From assembly GCF_001679925.1 (NCBI RefSeq), contig NZ_LYUZ01000046.1:1-64000 (forward strand): 64,000 nucleotides of DNA. Direction: 5' to 3'. Position numbers and translations under genes: made by a program. The DNA is from Leisingera sp. JC1 (lineage in GTDB: Bacteria; Pseudomonadota; Alphaproteobacteria; Rhodobacterales; Rhodobacteraceae). The notes below the pieces were generated by a model. The model did no database searches and was not told where the DNA came from. It saw only the letters and a program-made list of their open reading frames with translations. Positions 7,102-16,070 of the stretch are shown piece by piece. Positions within the stretch are counted from its first letter, which is position 1. The number at the start of each line of letters is the position of its first letter.

Positions 7102-7803
7102 ATGAAAACTATCGTTATCTGCTCGGGCGGGCTGGATTCCGTTTCGCTTGCCCATATGGTCGCTGAGGAACATCAGCTGACCCGTCTTGTCTCCTTTGAC
7201 TACGGCCAGCGCCATAAGAAGGAACTGGACTATGCCGCCGCCGCCGCCAAACGGCTGGGTGTGCCGCATGACATCATCGACATGCGCGGCATCGGCGCCG
7301 CGCTTTCCGGCTCTGCCCTGACCGATGACATCGACGTGCCGGACGGCCACTACGAGGAAGAGACCATGAAGGTCACCGTGGTGCCGAACCGGAACGCGAT
7401 CATGCTGGCCATCGCCTATGGCATTGCGGCCGCCAATGGCGATGACGCCGTGGCCACCGCGGTGCATGGCGGGGATCACTTCATCTATCCGGACTGCCGC
7501 CCGGCCTTTACAGAGGCGTTTGACGCCATGCAGCGGGCAGCGCTGGATGGCTATGCTGACGTGCGCCTCTATACGCCTTTTGTGCACCGCACCAAGGGCG
7601 ACATCGTCACCGCGGGCGCCAAACACAACACTCCCTTTGCCGACACATGGTCCTGCTACAAGGGCGGCGACAAGCACTGCGGGCGCTGCGGCACCTGTGT
7701 GGAGCGGCGCGAAGCCTTCCATCTGGCCGGTGTCGAGGATCCGACGGACTATGCCGACCCGGAGTTCTGGAAAGCGGCGATTGCCGCCAAGGACGGCGCC
7801 TGA
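7102..7803 (+). CDS. queC: 7-cyano-7-deazaguanine synthase
   Basis: 233-residue cytoplasmic ligase converting 7-carboxy-7-deazaguanine to preQ0 with ammonia and ATP, in queuosine precursor synthesis. The P-loop pyrophosphatase motif SGGLDS is at residues 8-13, FDYGQRHKKEL follows, and the C-terminal zinc-binding cysteines are in SCYKGGDKHCGRCGTC. The start at 7102 is fixed by homology to MKTIVICSGGLDS and by AAGGG 7 nt upstream; a longer frame from 7003 would translate through the riboswitch. First gene of the queCDEF operon; its stop overlaps queD (TGATG). Confidence 0.97.
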   Translation: MKTIVICSGGLDSVSLAHMVAEEHQLTRLVSFDYGQRHKKELDYAAAAAKRLGVPHDIIDMRGIGAALSGSALTDDIDVPDGHYEEETMKVTVVPNRNAIMLAIAYGIAAANGDDAVATAVHGGDHFIYPDCRPAFTEAFDAMQRAALDGYADVRLYTPFVHRTKGDIVTAGAKHNTPFADTWSCYKGGDKHCGRCGTCVERREAFHLAGVEDPTDYADPEFWKAAIAAKDGA

Positions 7804-8156
7804 TGTTCCGGATCACCAAGGAGTTTCACTTCTCCGCCTCCCATCAGCTGACGCACCTGCCGACGGACCACCAATGCGCCCGGCTGCACGGGCACAACTA
7901 TGTCGTTGTGGTGGAACTGGCGGCGAAAGAGCTGAACAGCGACGGATTTGTGCGCGACTATCACGAGCTGAAGCCGCTGAAGGACTACATCGACGGCACC
8001 TTCGACCACCGTCATCTGAACGATGTGCTGGAGGGGCATTCGACGGCGGAGAACATGGCCAGGCATTTCTATGACTGGTGCCATGCGCGCTGGCCGGAAG
8101 TCACTGCCGTTAAGGTCTCCGAAACCCCCAAAACCTGGGCAGAGTACCGGCCATGA
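7803..8156 (+). CDS. queD: 6-carboxy-5,6,7,8-tetrahydropterin synthase
   Basis: 117-residue QueD of the PTPS fold, which turns dihydroneopterin triphosphate into 6-carboxytetrahydropterin plus acetaldehyde. Zinc ligands are His14 (FSASHQL) and His29 and His31 (LHGHNY); Cys25 (HQCARLHG) is the catalytic cysteine. The start at 7803 overlaps the queC stop and its end overlaps the queE start by 4 bases, indicating translational coupling. Upstream in-frame ATGs lie inside queC and are not used. Confidence 0.96.
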   Translation: MFRITKEFHFSASHQLTHLPTDHQCARLHGHNYVVVVELAAKELNSDGFVRDYHELKPLKDYIDGTFDHRHLNDVLEGHSTAENMARHFYDWCHARWPEVTAVKVSETPKTWAEYRP

Positions 8157-8863
8157 CGACTTTGCGCATCGCGGAAATCTTTGGCCCCACCATCCAGGGC
8201 GAAGGCGCGCTGATCGGGGAACCCACGGTATTTGTGCGCGCGGGCGGCTGCGATTACCGCTGCTCCTGGTGCGACAGCATGCACGCGGTCGACAGCGCCA
8301 ACCGGCGTGACTGGGCGGTGATGACGGCTGAGGAGGTAATGGCAGAGGTGCGCCGCCTGTCCGGCGGCAAGCCGCTGACCGTCTCGATCTCCGGCGGCAA
8401 CCCGGCTATCCAGAACTTTGCCCAGGTGATCGCCATCGGCAAGGAAGAAGGCTACCGCTTTGCCTGCGAGACGCAGGGGTCGGTTTCCCAGCCCTGGTTC
8501 GGTGCGCTGGACACGCTGGTGCTGAGCCCCAAACCGCCCTCCAGCGGCGAAAAGACCGACTGGCACAAGTTCACCCGCTGCCTGCATCAGGCTCAGGGCT
8601 GCGGTCAGACGGTGATGAAAATCGTGGTATTTAACGATACCGATTATGCCTGGGCAAAAGATGCCGCAGAGCGCCACCCGGAGCTGCCGCTGTACCTGCA
8701 GCCCGGCAACCCGGAGGTCGACCCGGAGCTGCCGGTTGATCTTAACCAGGCCACCGAACGCCTCTTGTGGCTGATTGAAAAAGTGACCGGCGACAGCTGG
8801 TTCACCCCCCGCGTCCTGCCCCAGCTGCATGTGCTGGTCTGGGGCAACAAGCGCGGCGTCTGA
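8153..8863 (+). CDS. queE: 7-carboxy-7-deazaguanine synthase (radical SAM)
   Basis: 236-residue radical-SAM enzyme that rearranges 6-carboxytetrahydropterin to 7-carboxy-7-deazaguanine. The N-terminal [15 protein letters not shown] segment and the iron-sulfur motif C33-x3-C37-x2-C40 (CDYRCSWC) are diagnostic. SISGGNPA is the SAM-binding GGE-like segment. ATGA overlap with queD; queF follows after 16 bp. Confidence 0.96.
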   Translation: MTTLRIAEIFGPTIQGEGALIGEPTVFVRAGGCDYRCSWCDSMHAVDSANRRDWAVMTAEEVMAEVRRLSGGKPLTVSISGGNPAIQNFAQVIAIGKEEGYRFACETQGSVSQPWFGALDTLVLSPKPPSSGEKTDWHKFTRCLHQAQGCGQTVMKIVVFNDTDYAWAKDAAERHPELPLYLQPGNPEVDPELPVDLNQATERLLWLIEKVTGDSWFTPRVLPQLHVLVWGNKRGV

Positions 8864-8879
8864 AGACAAGGAAACTGAC

Positions 8880-9344
8880 ATGTCTGACAGCATCTACAGC
8901 AATCTGAAACAGCTGGGCGGCGACACCATCGTGCCGCAAAGCCCGGAACAAGCGGAACTGGAGCGGGTGCAGAACCCGCAAAGCGACGTGGCCTACAACG
9001 TGCGCTTCACCGCGCCGGAGTTCACCTCGCTCTGCCCGATGACCGGCCAGCCGGATTTTGCCCACTTGGTCATCGACTATGTGCCGGGCGACTGGCTGGT
9101 GGAGAGCAAGTCGCTGAAGCTGTTCCTCACCTCCTTCCGCAATCACGGCGCTTTCCACGAGGACTGCACCGTCTCCATCGCCCGCCGCCTTGCGGACTTC
9201 CTGGAGCCGCAGTGGCTGCGCATCGGCGGCTACTGGTACCCGCGCGGCGGCATTCCGATTGATGTGTTCTGGCAGACCGGCCCGATGCCCGAAGGCGTAT
9301 GGATCCCGGACCAGGGCGTGCCGCCCTACCGCGGTCGCGGCTGA
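8880..9344 (+). CDS. queF: NADPH-dependent 7-cyano-7-deazaguanine reductase
   Basis: 154-residue unimodular QueF that reduces preQ0 to preQ1, the last step of the free-base pathway. The nucleophile Cys52 lies in [13 protein letters not shown], and the QueF motif appears as [20 protein letters not shown]. The ATG at 8880 is preceded by AAGGAA; an upstream in-frame ATG (8829) lies inside queE. Last gene of the operon, with a terminator 28 bp after the stop. The product preQ1 is the expected ligand of the upstream riboswitch, so the operon closes a feedback loop. Confidence 0.97.
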   Translation: MSDSIYSNLKQLGGDTIVPQSPEQAELERVQNPQSDVAYNVRFTAPEFTSLCPMTGQPDFAHLVIDYVPGDWLVESKSLKLFLTSFRNHGAFHEDCTVSIARRLADFLEPQWLRIGGYWYPRGGIPIDVFWQTGPMPEGVWIPDQGVPPYRGRG

Positions 9345-9372
9345 CACAACCCAAAGCACCTTTTGTTTCTCA

Positions 9373-9402
9373 GCCCGGCAGCACATCTGCCGGGCTTTTC
9401 TT
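9373..9402 (+). terminator. Rho-independent terminator of queCDEF
   Basis: 8-bp GC-rich stem (9373-9380 with 9388-9395) followed by a T-rich run, shortly after the queF stop. Confidence 0.9.
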
Positions 9403-9578
9403 ATTAAAAAACAAAACCGGGCCCGCCAGCGTAACACCTCTGCGGCTGATTGCAGCGAAGCCTGAAGAAACAAACAATTTACCGCAAAAGTAGTTTTGAG
9501 TTTAGTGGTCCTGCCCCGCCTGGCGAAGCCATTCGGGGATCCGGCAAGCCCGGGCAGATAACAAAATGACGGGGGACT

Positions 9579-10268
9579 ATGATGAACTCTTTGGACTTGG
9601 GGAAAACGCTTTCGGGCTATCTACAGGCGCTTTCGCAGGCAGGTCTGCAGGTTGAAATGTTCACCGATTTCGAGAAAGTGCCGGAGGCCGCCGCCTCGTC
9701 AGGACGTCAGTTCCAGATGCCGGGGTTTGCCATCGAACGGGCCGACCACACCGAAAACTCGGCCTTCTGGCTGTTCCTGAAGGACGGCGACAGCTATATC
9801 GGCGGTGCGGCTTCGATGCTGCAGGACCTGGGCCGGGAGACGCTGGCGGAGTACCTGCTGCGCACCTCGCGCCACCAGTTTCCCAATGATGCCGGCGGTG
9901 GAGTGGAAAGCGTGGCCGAGCCGCTGGCACGCGAAGTGCGCGGGCGACTGGCCTATGTGGGTGAGCTGACCTTTCTGCCCGGTCACCGCGGGCGGCGGGC
10001 GGAGAGGCTGGCGCCCTTCATGCGGATCTTTCAGATCCTGGCAATCCAGAAATGGGATGTGGACTGGATCTATGCCTTTATCCCCGACCGCCACATGCAG
10101 GCGCGGCTGGACCTGGTCTATGGCTTCACCCGCGCCATCCCAAGGGCGCAGAAATGGCGCGCCCCGGAACCGGAGGTGCGCAGCAGCACCGAATGGTTTG
10201 TCGGCGCGCCCCGGCTGGAGATGGAGCATATGCTGCAGAGCGACCTAGCCGGTTTTGATGTCCTGTGA
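9579..10268 (+). CDS. GNAT-fold acyltransferase-like protein
   Basis: 229-residue protein without a firmly recognised family. The central part reads like a GNAT fold: a beta strand with LAYVGELTFLPGHRGRRAERLAPFMRIFQILAI resembles motif A (strand, acyl-CoA-binding turn, helix), followed by a WIYAFIPDRHMQARLDLVYGF strand-helix typical of motif B. No secretion signal. GGGGGAC precedes the first of two ATGs. Its 3' end overlaps that of the convergent XRE-type regulator by 24 bp. An acyltransferase role is inference. Confidence 0.6.
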   Translation: MMNSLDLGKTLSGYLQALSQAGLQVEMFTDFEKVPEAAASSGRQFQMPGFAIERADHTENSAFWLFLKDGDSYIGGAASMLQDLGRETLAEYLLRTSRHQFPNDAGGGVESVAEPLAREVRGRLAYVGELTFLPGHRGRRAERLAPFMRIFQILAIQKWDVDWIYAFIPDRHMQARLDLVYGFTRAIPRAQKWRAPEPEVRSSTEWFVGAPRLEMEHMLQSDLAGFDVL

Positions 10269-10976
10269 GAAATTGACCACCAGCAGCTTGCCGTCAGGCA
10301 GATAGACGGGTGCCAGCACCCGGCGGTACTGGCGGGTGAAGCGGCGTCCATTCAGCAGTTTCACGTCCAGCGAAGGATGGGTGATCACCGGCTCGCCCCG
10401 GCTGATGGCCTCACTGTGGGCCATCACCAGATCGGCGTTCACCTTGTCGCTGAATCCGTTCAGCGTGCTGCGCAGCTGGTTGCTGTCGGAGACTTCAAAG
10501 CAGATAGAGGCTAGGCTGGCCGGACCGGAGCGGATCGGCTGGATGCGGTTCTGCTCCGCATCCGGCGGGTTGAACATGTCGACCGCGTGCTGCAGCCGGT
10601 CAAAGCCTTCCAGGCGGCCGCTGTTGGCAAACCACCAGTCCAGGAAATCCTGCAATGACACGTCGCAGCCGCTGTACTGGCGGGTTCTGGCAGCGGCCTG
10701 CAGCCGGGTATTGAGAATCTCGAACGCCTTCACGGCAGCCGCGTCCGCACGGATATCCGGCAGCAGCTCCAGCCCCGCGGTCTCGGAAGAGAAGTAGTGG
10801 AACGACACCCCCAGACCGCGCGCCAGCGCGTCCAGCGTGCTCCAGCCGATCTCGCGCTCATGCTTCAGCGCGCTGTTGAAGGTGCCATAGGGGATGCCGC
10901 ACTTCAGCGCCGCCTGCCGGTTGGACAGGTTCATATCCTCCAGAAGAGCCGCGATTTTCTCGTGGATGAGCGCCAT
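10245..10976 (-). CDS. XRE-type HTH regulator with C-terminal sensor-like domain
   Basis: 243-residue protein. Residues ~1-65 form a Cro/XRE-like helix-turn-helix (IHEKIAALLEDMNLSNRQAALKCGIPYGTFNSALK). The rest is an alpha/beta domain ending in a PAS-like strand pattern (DVKLLNGRRFTRQYRRVLAPVYLPDGKLLVVNFSQDI). The start at 10976 places the HTH at the N-terminus; the longer frame to 11069 starts with TTG and adds a cysteine-rich stretch of low credibility. Neither start has a clear ribosome site. Convergent with the GNAT-like gene and adjacent to a tRNA-Leu gene. Target unknown. Confidence 0.65.
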   Translation of the reverse strand: MALIHEKIAALLEDMNLSNRQAALKCGIPYGTFNSALKHEREIGWSTLDALARGLGVSFHYFSSETAGLELLPDIRADAAAVKAFEILNTRLQAAARTRQYSGCDVSLQDFLDWWFANSGRLEGFDRLQHAVDMFNPPDAEQNRIQPIRSGPASLASICFEVSDSNQLRSTLNGFSDKVNADLVMAHSEAISRGEPVITHPSLDVKLLNGRRFTRQYRRVLAPVYLPDGKLLVVNFSQDIKTG

Positions 10977-11157
10977 ATGTGCCGGATCTTTCACATTCCG
11001 CGAAACATCTTGCACAAAATTATCGTCACAGCAACGCAATCCCAGCGCGAACAGGTGAAACGCCATCAAAAAGGCGCTGGGACCGCAACCCGGCGCGGTA
11101 CCGCAGAGAGAACAGAAGGCAGTCTTTAGGGCAGCGCCGCAATTATCTGGAGAAAGC

Positions 11158-11243
11158 TGGTGCGGACGGCGGGACTCGAACCCGCACGGCCATACGGCCA
11201 GGAGATTTTAAGTCTCCGGTGTCTACCATTCCACCACGTCCGC
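11158..11243 (-). tRNA. tRNA-Leu (anticodon UAA)
   Basis: Minus-strand cloverleaf: acceptor GCGGACG pairs with CGTCCGC, followed by discriminator A and an encoded CCA (complement of 11158-11160). The anticodon stem GGAGA/TCTCC carries the loop CTTAAAA with anticodon TAA. There is a long variable arm as in class II tRNAs, and GGTTCGAGTCC forms the T-loop. Reads UUA codons, which are rare in such a GC-rich genome. Confidence 0.97.
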
Positions 11244-11352
11244 ACACAGGCGCCGGATCGCGGCACCTTGGACGCAGGTCTAGCCTCCTGATTTCACGCG
11301 GACAATGTGTTTTCGGCCAGACCGGAAAAAATTTCGCGCAGAGCGGGCAGCG

Positions 11353-11943
11353 CTACAACTCCACATCCCCGGTGCCGGGCGGTGCCAGCGGCCCGCCGGG
11401 CTCTGCCAGATAGCGTTCCGGCAGCCAGGGGTTCAGTGCCAGCGCCGCGGTCAATGCTTCGCGCGCTTCCTCCAGCCGAGAAAGACCATAAAGCGATAGC
11501 GCCCGCCCGCTCATGGCGGCGATATGGCGTGGCGACAGGTCCAAGGCCCGGTCCAGATCCGTCAGGGCCGCGGCGAAATCCCGGCGCAAGTAGTGCACAA
11601 AGGCGCGCTGGTTGTAGCCCTCGGCGTAGTCCGGGCAATAGGCGATCAGCTGATCGAAGTCCGCCAGCGCGCCGAGGAAATCGAAGGCGGAGCGTTTGGT
11701 CATGCCACGGTCGAGCATGGCCTGCGCCTGCGCATTTGGCGCATCGGCCCAGTATTCCCACATCCGGTTGGCGATTTCCCGCGCCTGGGTTTCACTTTCG
11801 GCTTCCTGCACCTCTTCCATCAGCGCCTCCAGCGGGGTGCTGTGGTCGGGCGCATCAGGGCAGTCCGATGCGTGGGCTGGAAAAGTCGCTGCAATGAAAG
11901 CTGCAACAAGAGAAAACGGGGGGCGGAACAGTGCAAGAAACAT
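11353..11943 (-). CDS. Exported tetratricopeptide-repeat protein
   Basis: 196-residue protein with an N-terminal signal peptide (MFLALFRPPFSLVAAFIAATFPAHAS, cleavage probably after AHA) and about three TPR units, seen as AFDFLGALADFDQLIAYCPD, AEGYNQRAFVHYLRRDFAAA and AMSGRALSLYGLSRLEEAREAL. Likely periplasmic, mediating protein contacts. The start at 11943 is chosen because it gives an intact signal sequence; the frame extends upstream into a proline-rich stretch overlapping putR, which I do not believe. No good ribosome site is visible. Its partner is unknown. Confidence 0.72.
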   Translation of the reverse strand: MFLALFRPPFSLVAAFIAATFPAHASDCPDAPDHSTPLEALMEEVQEAESETQAREIANRMWEYWADAPNAQAQAMLDRGMTKRSAFDFLGALADFDQLIAYCPDYAEGYNQRAFVHYLRRDFAAALTDLDRALDLSPRHIAAMSGRALSLYGLSRLEEAREALTAALALNPWLPERYLAEPGGPLAPPGTGDVEL

Positions 11944-12007
11944 GTCCCATGCTCGCACAAATGCGGTTTCAATCAAGTCAACTGGACGTGTAACCCCGCA
12001 TGGTCCC

Positions 12008-12478
12008 CTAAAGTGGCCCCAGCACGCCGTCTTCCTTGACTGCCTGCATCGCCACATAGGTGGAGGTGGAGGCCACATGCGGCAGCGAGGAGATCTTCTC
12101 CCCCAGCACCGCCCGGTAATCCGTCATTGAACGGGTGCGCACCTTCAGCAGGTAGTCGAAATGCGAAGCCATCATATGCGCCTGCTCGATCTCAGGCAGC
12201 CGCGCCACCGCAGCGTTGAACTTGGCCAGCGCCGCCTCGCGGGTGTCGTCCAGCTTCACCTCGACAAAGGCCACGTGGTCCAGCCCCAGCCGGATCGGGT
12301 CCACCAGCGCCCGGTAACCGGTGATGATGCCCTCCGCCTCCAGCCGCTTGAGCCGGGTCTGGGTCGGGGTTTTCGACAGTCCAATCCGCCGCGCAAGATC
12401 GGCGATGGAGATGCGTCCGTCCTCGCTCAGCACGTTCAGAATCGCCCGGTCGTAACGATCAAGATCAATGGAGTTCAT
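12008..12478 (-). CDS. putR: Lrp/AsnC family proline-responsive regulator
   Basis: 156-residue Lrp/AsnC regulator: N-terminal HTH (DRAILNVLSEDGRISIADLARRIGLSKTPTQTRLKRLE) and C-terminal RAM ligand domain. It lies divergently 125 bp from putA, the arrangement of PutR, the proline-responsive activator in alphaproteobacteria. PutA here has no ribbon-helix-helix domain, consistent with regulation by a separate protein. Typical length for the family. Confidence 0.9.
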   Translation of the reverse strand: MNSIDLDRYDRAILNVLSEDGRISIADLARRIGLSKTPTQTRLKRLEAEGIITGYRALVDPIRLGLDHVAFVEVKLDDTREAALAKFNAAVARLPEIEQAHMMASHFDYLLKVRTRSMTDYRAVLGEKISSLPHVASTSTYVAMQAVKEDGVLGPL

Positions 12479-12543
12479 TTGGACTTTCCTGAGTTTATTT
12501 TTTACTCATTTGACCTGCATCTATCACATCTTTAGGCGATTGT

Positions 12544-12556
12544 CCTTTCGGAAAGG
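12544..12556. promoter_or_regulatory. Putative PutR operator in the putR-putA intergenic region
   Basis: CCTTTC-G-GAAAGG perfect inverted repeat midway between putR and putA, 48 bp before the putA start. Its location fits an Lrp-type site controlling both genes, but the protein-site match is inferred only. Confidence 0.45.
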
Positions 12557-12603
12557 GTGTATTCTCAACAAAAGCCCTGCACACCTTTTGTGGAGTTCCC
12601 CGC

Positions 12604-15600
12604 ATGACCGCTCAAACCAAGCTGCGCTACCGGATCGACGCCGGCACCTATGCCGATCAAACCGCGATGCGCGACCAGCTGGTGGCCCAGGCCGCCCTCA
12701 CCGATGCTGACCGCAAGAAGATCTGCGCCAACGCCGCCGCGCTGGTGCGTGATATCCGCGGCCATTCGGCGCCGGGTTTGATGGAGGTGTTCCTGGCCGA
12801 ATACGGCCTGTCGACCGATGAGGGCGTCGCGCTGATGTGCCTGGCCGAAGCGCTGCTGCGGGTGCCGGATGCCGATACCATCGACGCGCTGATCGAAGAC
12901 AAGATCGCTCCCTCCGACTGGGGCAAGCATCTGGGCAAATCGACCTCCTCTCTGGTCAATGCCTCCACCTGGGCACTGATGCTGACCGGCAAGGTGCTGG
13001 ACGAGGAACGCAGCCCGATCGGCGCCCTGCGCGGTGCCATCAAACGCCTGGGCGAACCGGTGATCCGCACCGCTGTCAGCCGTGCGATGAAGGAGATGGG
13101 CCGCCAGTTCGTGCTGGGCGAGACCATCGAGAGCGCGATGAACCGCGCCGCCGGGATGGAGGCCAAGGGCTACACCTATTCCTACGATATGCTGGGCGAG
13201 GCCGCCCGGACCGAGGCCGACGCCTCGCGCTATCACCTGGCCTATTCCAAGGCGATCTCCGCCATTGCAGCCGCCTGCAACAGCGATGACATCCGCAGGA
13301 ACCCCGGCATCTCGGTCAAGCTGTCGGCACTGCACCCGCGCTATGAGCTGGCGCATGAGCACAGCGTGATGGAAGCGCTGGTGCCGCGCCTGAAGGCACT
13401 GGCGCTGCTGGCGAAGGCGGCCAAGATGGGCCTCAACGTCGATGCCGAGGAAGCCGACCGCCTATCGCTGTCGCTGGAGGTGATCGAGGCCGTGGTCTCT
13501 GACCCCGCGCTGGCGGGCTGGGATGGCTTTGGCGTGGTGGTGCAGGCCTATGGCCCTCGCACCGGGCTTGCTATCGACGCGCTGCATGAAATGGCTGAAA
13601 AATACGACCGCCGCTTCATGGTGCGGCTAGTCAAGGGCGCCTATTGGGACACCGAGATCAAGCGCGCCCAGGTGGAGGGCGTGGACGGCTTCCCTGTCTT
13701 CACTTCCAAGCCGCTGACCGATGTGTCCTATATCTCCAACGCCCGCAAGCTGCTGGGCATGACGGACCGGATCTATCCGCAGTTCGCCACCCACAACGCC
13801 CACACCGTCGCCGCCATCCTGCATATGGCCGAAGGGGTCGGCAACGAACGGTATGAGTTCCAGCGCCTGCATGGCATGGGCGAGACCCTGCACCAGATGG
13901 TGCTGGAGCAGAACAAGACCAACTGCCGGATCTACGCACCCGTTGGCGCCCACCGCGACCTGCTGGCCTATCTGGTGCGCCGCCTGCTGGAAAACGGTGC
14001 CAACTCCTCCTTTGTGAACCAGATCGTGGACGACAACGTGCCGCCAGAGGTGGTGGCGGCCGATCCGTTTGCGGCAATCGCAGATGTGACCCGCAAGATC
14101 CCGACGGGGCCGGAGCTGTACGCGCCGGAACGCCCGAACTCCAAAGGGTTCGATTTGGGCCACGCCCCGACGCTGGTAAAGATCGAAAAGGCCCGCGCGC
14201 CCTGGCGCAGCCACCAGTGGGAAGCCGCGCCGCTGCTGGCGGGTGACGCCCAGCCGGAAGAAGCCAAGGATGTAACCAGCCCCACCGACCAGAGCGTCGT
14301 GGGCACTGTCGCCCAGTGCAGTTCCGAGGATATCGAGCTGGCGCTGGCGCTGGCCGACCCGTGGGACGCCCTGGCATCCGAGCGCGCCGCGATCCTGAAC
14401 AAAGCCGCTGACCTCTATGAGGAAAACTTCGGCGAGCTGTTCGCAATCCTCGCCCGCGAGGCCGGCAAGACCATCCCTGATGCGGTTGCCGAACTGCGCG
14501 AAGCGGTGGATTTCCTGCGCTACTATGCGGCCCGCATCCCTGATGCGCCGCCCGCCGGCATCTTCTCCTGCATCTCGCCCTGGAACTTCCCGCTGGCGAT
14601 CTTCACCGGCCAGGTCTCGGCCGCTCTGGCCGCAGGCAACGCGGTGCTGGCAAAACCCGCCGACCAGACGCCGCTGATCGCCCACCGTGCCGTGCAGCTG
14701 ATGCATGAGGCCGGGGTGCCGCGCAGCGCCCTGCAGCTGGTGCCGGGCCGCGGCAGCGTGGTCGGGGCGGCCATCACCTCCGACCCGCGCGTGAACGGCG
14801 TCGCCTTCACCGGCTCCACCGCCACCGCCCTGCGCATCCGCAAGGCGATGGCTGACAATCTGCAGCCGGGCGCGCCGCTGATTGCGGAAACCGGCGGGCT
14901 GAACGCGATGATCGTCGACTCCACCGCGCTGCCGGAACAGGCGGTGCAGGCGGTGATCGAAAGCGCCTTCCAGTCGGCCGGCCAGCGTTGCTCAGCGCTG
15001 CGCTGCCTGTATCTGCAGGTCGACATTGCCGACAACGTGCTGAAGATGCTGAAAGGCGCGATGGACTGCCTGCAGCTGGATGATCCCTGGCACCTGTCCA
15101 CCGACAGCGGCCCGGTGATTGACGAGGGCGCCCGCGCGGGCATCCTGGCCCACATTGACAAGGCCCGCGCCGAGGGCCGGGTGCTGAAGGAAATGCGCGC
15201 GCCGCAGGGCGGCACCTTTGTCGCGCCCACTATGATCGAGGTACCCGGCATCAGTGCGCTGGAAGAGGAAATCTTCGGCCCGGTTCTGCATGTCGCACGG
15301 TTCAAGTCGCAGCAGCTGGATCAGGTGATTTCCGACATCAACGCCACCGGTTACGGGCTGACCTTCGGGCTGCACACCCGCATTGATGACCGGGTGCAGC
15401 ATGTCTGCGACCGGGTGCATGCGGGCAACATCTATGTGAACCGCAACCAGATCGGCGCCATCGTCGGCAGCCAGCCGTTTGGCGGCGAGGGGTTGTCAGG
15501 CACCGGCCCCAAGGCTGGCGGCCCGCTTTACCTCAGCCGCTTCTGCGCGCCGGACCGCCAGTCCAGCGCAAACAGCTGGGACAGCAACATCACCGACCTG

Positions 15601-16017
15601 AAGGCGCCAAGCGGCGTGCCCTCGCAGCCGGTCACAACCTCCCTGCCCGGCCCGACCGGTGAATCGAACCGCCTGACAGTCTCTGCCCGCCCGCCGCTCT
15701 TGTGCATGGGGCCGGGGGCGGAGGCCGCGGCGGCCCAGGCCAAAGAAGTGATCAGCCTCGGTGGCACCGCGATTGAGGCGCACGGTTTGCTTGATATGCG
15801 CCAGCTGGAAAGCATCCAGGGCATCGCCGGGGTGCTGTGGTGGGGCGACGAAGCTACAGGCCGCGAGATCGAACAAAGCCTTGCCAAGCGCGACGGTGCA
15901 ATCGTGCCGCTGATCCCGGGCAAGCCCGACCGCGCCCGCGTGCTGGCCGAGCGCCACGTCTGCGTCGACACCACCGCCTCCGGCGGCAACGCCCAATTGC
16001 TGGGCGGCATGGCCTGA
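12604..16017 (+). CDS. putA: Bifunctional proline dehydrogenase / delta-1-pyrroline-5-carboxylate dehydrogenase
   Basis: 1137-residue PutA oxidising proline to glutamate in two steps with substrate channelling. Residues ~1-130 form the helical arm region. The FAD proline-dehydrogenase barrel spans about 160-480, with RLVKGAYWD (Lys344) and the YAPVGAHRDLLAYLVRRLLENGANSSFVNQI block. The aldehyde-dehydrogenase domain follows (about 530-990), with ETGG and catalytic Cys796 in SAGQRCSALR. A ~150-residue C-terminal domain closes the trap. No N-terminal DNA-binding domain, so regulation falls to PutR next door. The start follows GTGGAGTTCCCCGC. Confidence 0.97.
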   Translation: MTAQTKLRYRIDAGTYADQTAMRDQLVAQAALTDADRKKICANAAALVRDIRGHSAPGLMEVFLAEYGLSTDEGVALMCLAEALLRVPDADTIDALIEDKIAPSDWGKHLGKSTSSLVNASTWALMLTGKVLDEERSPIGALRGAIKRLGEPVIRTAVSRAMKEMGRQFVLGETIESAMNRAAGMEAKGYTYSYDMLGEAARTEADASRYHLAYSKAISAIAAACNSDDIRRNPGISVKLSALHPRYELAHEHSVMEALVPRLKALALLAKAAKMGLNVDAEEADRLSLSLEVIEAVVSDPALAGWDGFGVVVQAYGPRTGLAIDALHEMAEKYDRRFMVRLVKGAYWDTEIKRAQVEGVDGFPVFTSKPLTDVSYISNARKLLGMTDRIYPQFATHNAHTVAAILHMAEGVGNERYEFQRLHGMGETLHQMVLEQNKTNCRIYAPVGAHRDLLAYLVRRLLENGANSSFVNQIVDDNVPPEVVAADPFAAIADVTRKIPTGPELYAPERPNSKGFDLGHAPTLVKIEKARAPWRSHQWEAAPLLAGDAQPEEAKDVTSPTDQSVVGTVAQCSSEDIELALALADPWDALASERAAILNKAADLYEENFGELFAILAREAGKTIPDAVAELREAVDFLRYYAARIPDAPPAGIFSCISPWNFPLAIFTGQVSAALAAGNAVLAKPADQTPLIAHRAVQLMHEAGVPRSALQLVPGRGSVVGAAITSDPRVNGVAFTGSTATALRIRKAMADNLQPGAPLIAETGGLNAMIVDSTALPEQAVQAVIESAFQSAGQRCSALRCLYLQVDIADNVLKMLKGAMDCLQLDDPWHLSTDSGPVIDEGARAGILAHIDKARAEGRVLKEMRAPQGGTFVAPTMIEVPGISALEEEIFGPVLHVARFKSQQLDQVISDINATGYGLTFGLHTRIDDRVQHVCDRVHAGNIYVNRNQIGAIVGSQPFGGEGLSGTGPKAGGPLYLSRFCAPDRQSSANSWDSNITDLKAPSGVPSQPVTTSLPGPTGESNRLTVSARPPLLCMGPGAEAAAAQAKEVISLGGTAIEAHGLLDMRQLESIQGIAGVLWWGDEATGREIEQSLAKRDGAIVPLIPGKPDRARVLAERHVCVDTTASGGNAQLLGGMA

Positions 16018-16039
16018 GCTGTTCGCGCTAAGCACTTGA

Positions 16040-16063
16040 CGCTGGGCCGTTTCCGGCCCAGCG
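16040..16063 (+). terminator. Hairpin between putA and the rhomboid gene
   Basis: Perfect 10-bp stem (16040-16049 with 16054-16063) with a TTTC loop, 22 bp after the putA stop. The T tract is weak and it ends only 7 bp before the next ATG, so it may be a terminator or a structure around that start. Confidence 0.6.
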
Positions 16064-16070
16064 TTCCCCC

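Noticed and set aside
13627-14706. 359-residue minus-strand frame inside putA
   Set aside because: Antisense shadow; composition is His/Gly/Arg-rich without domains, and putA is intact on the other strand.
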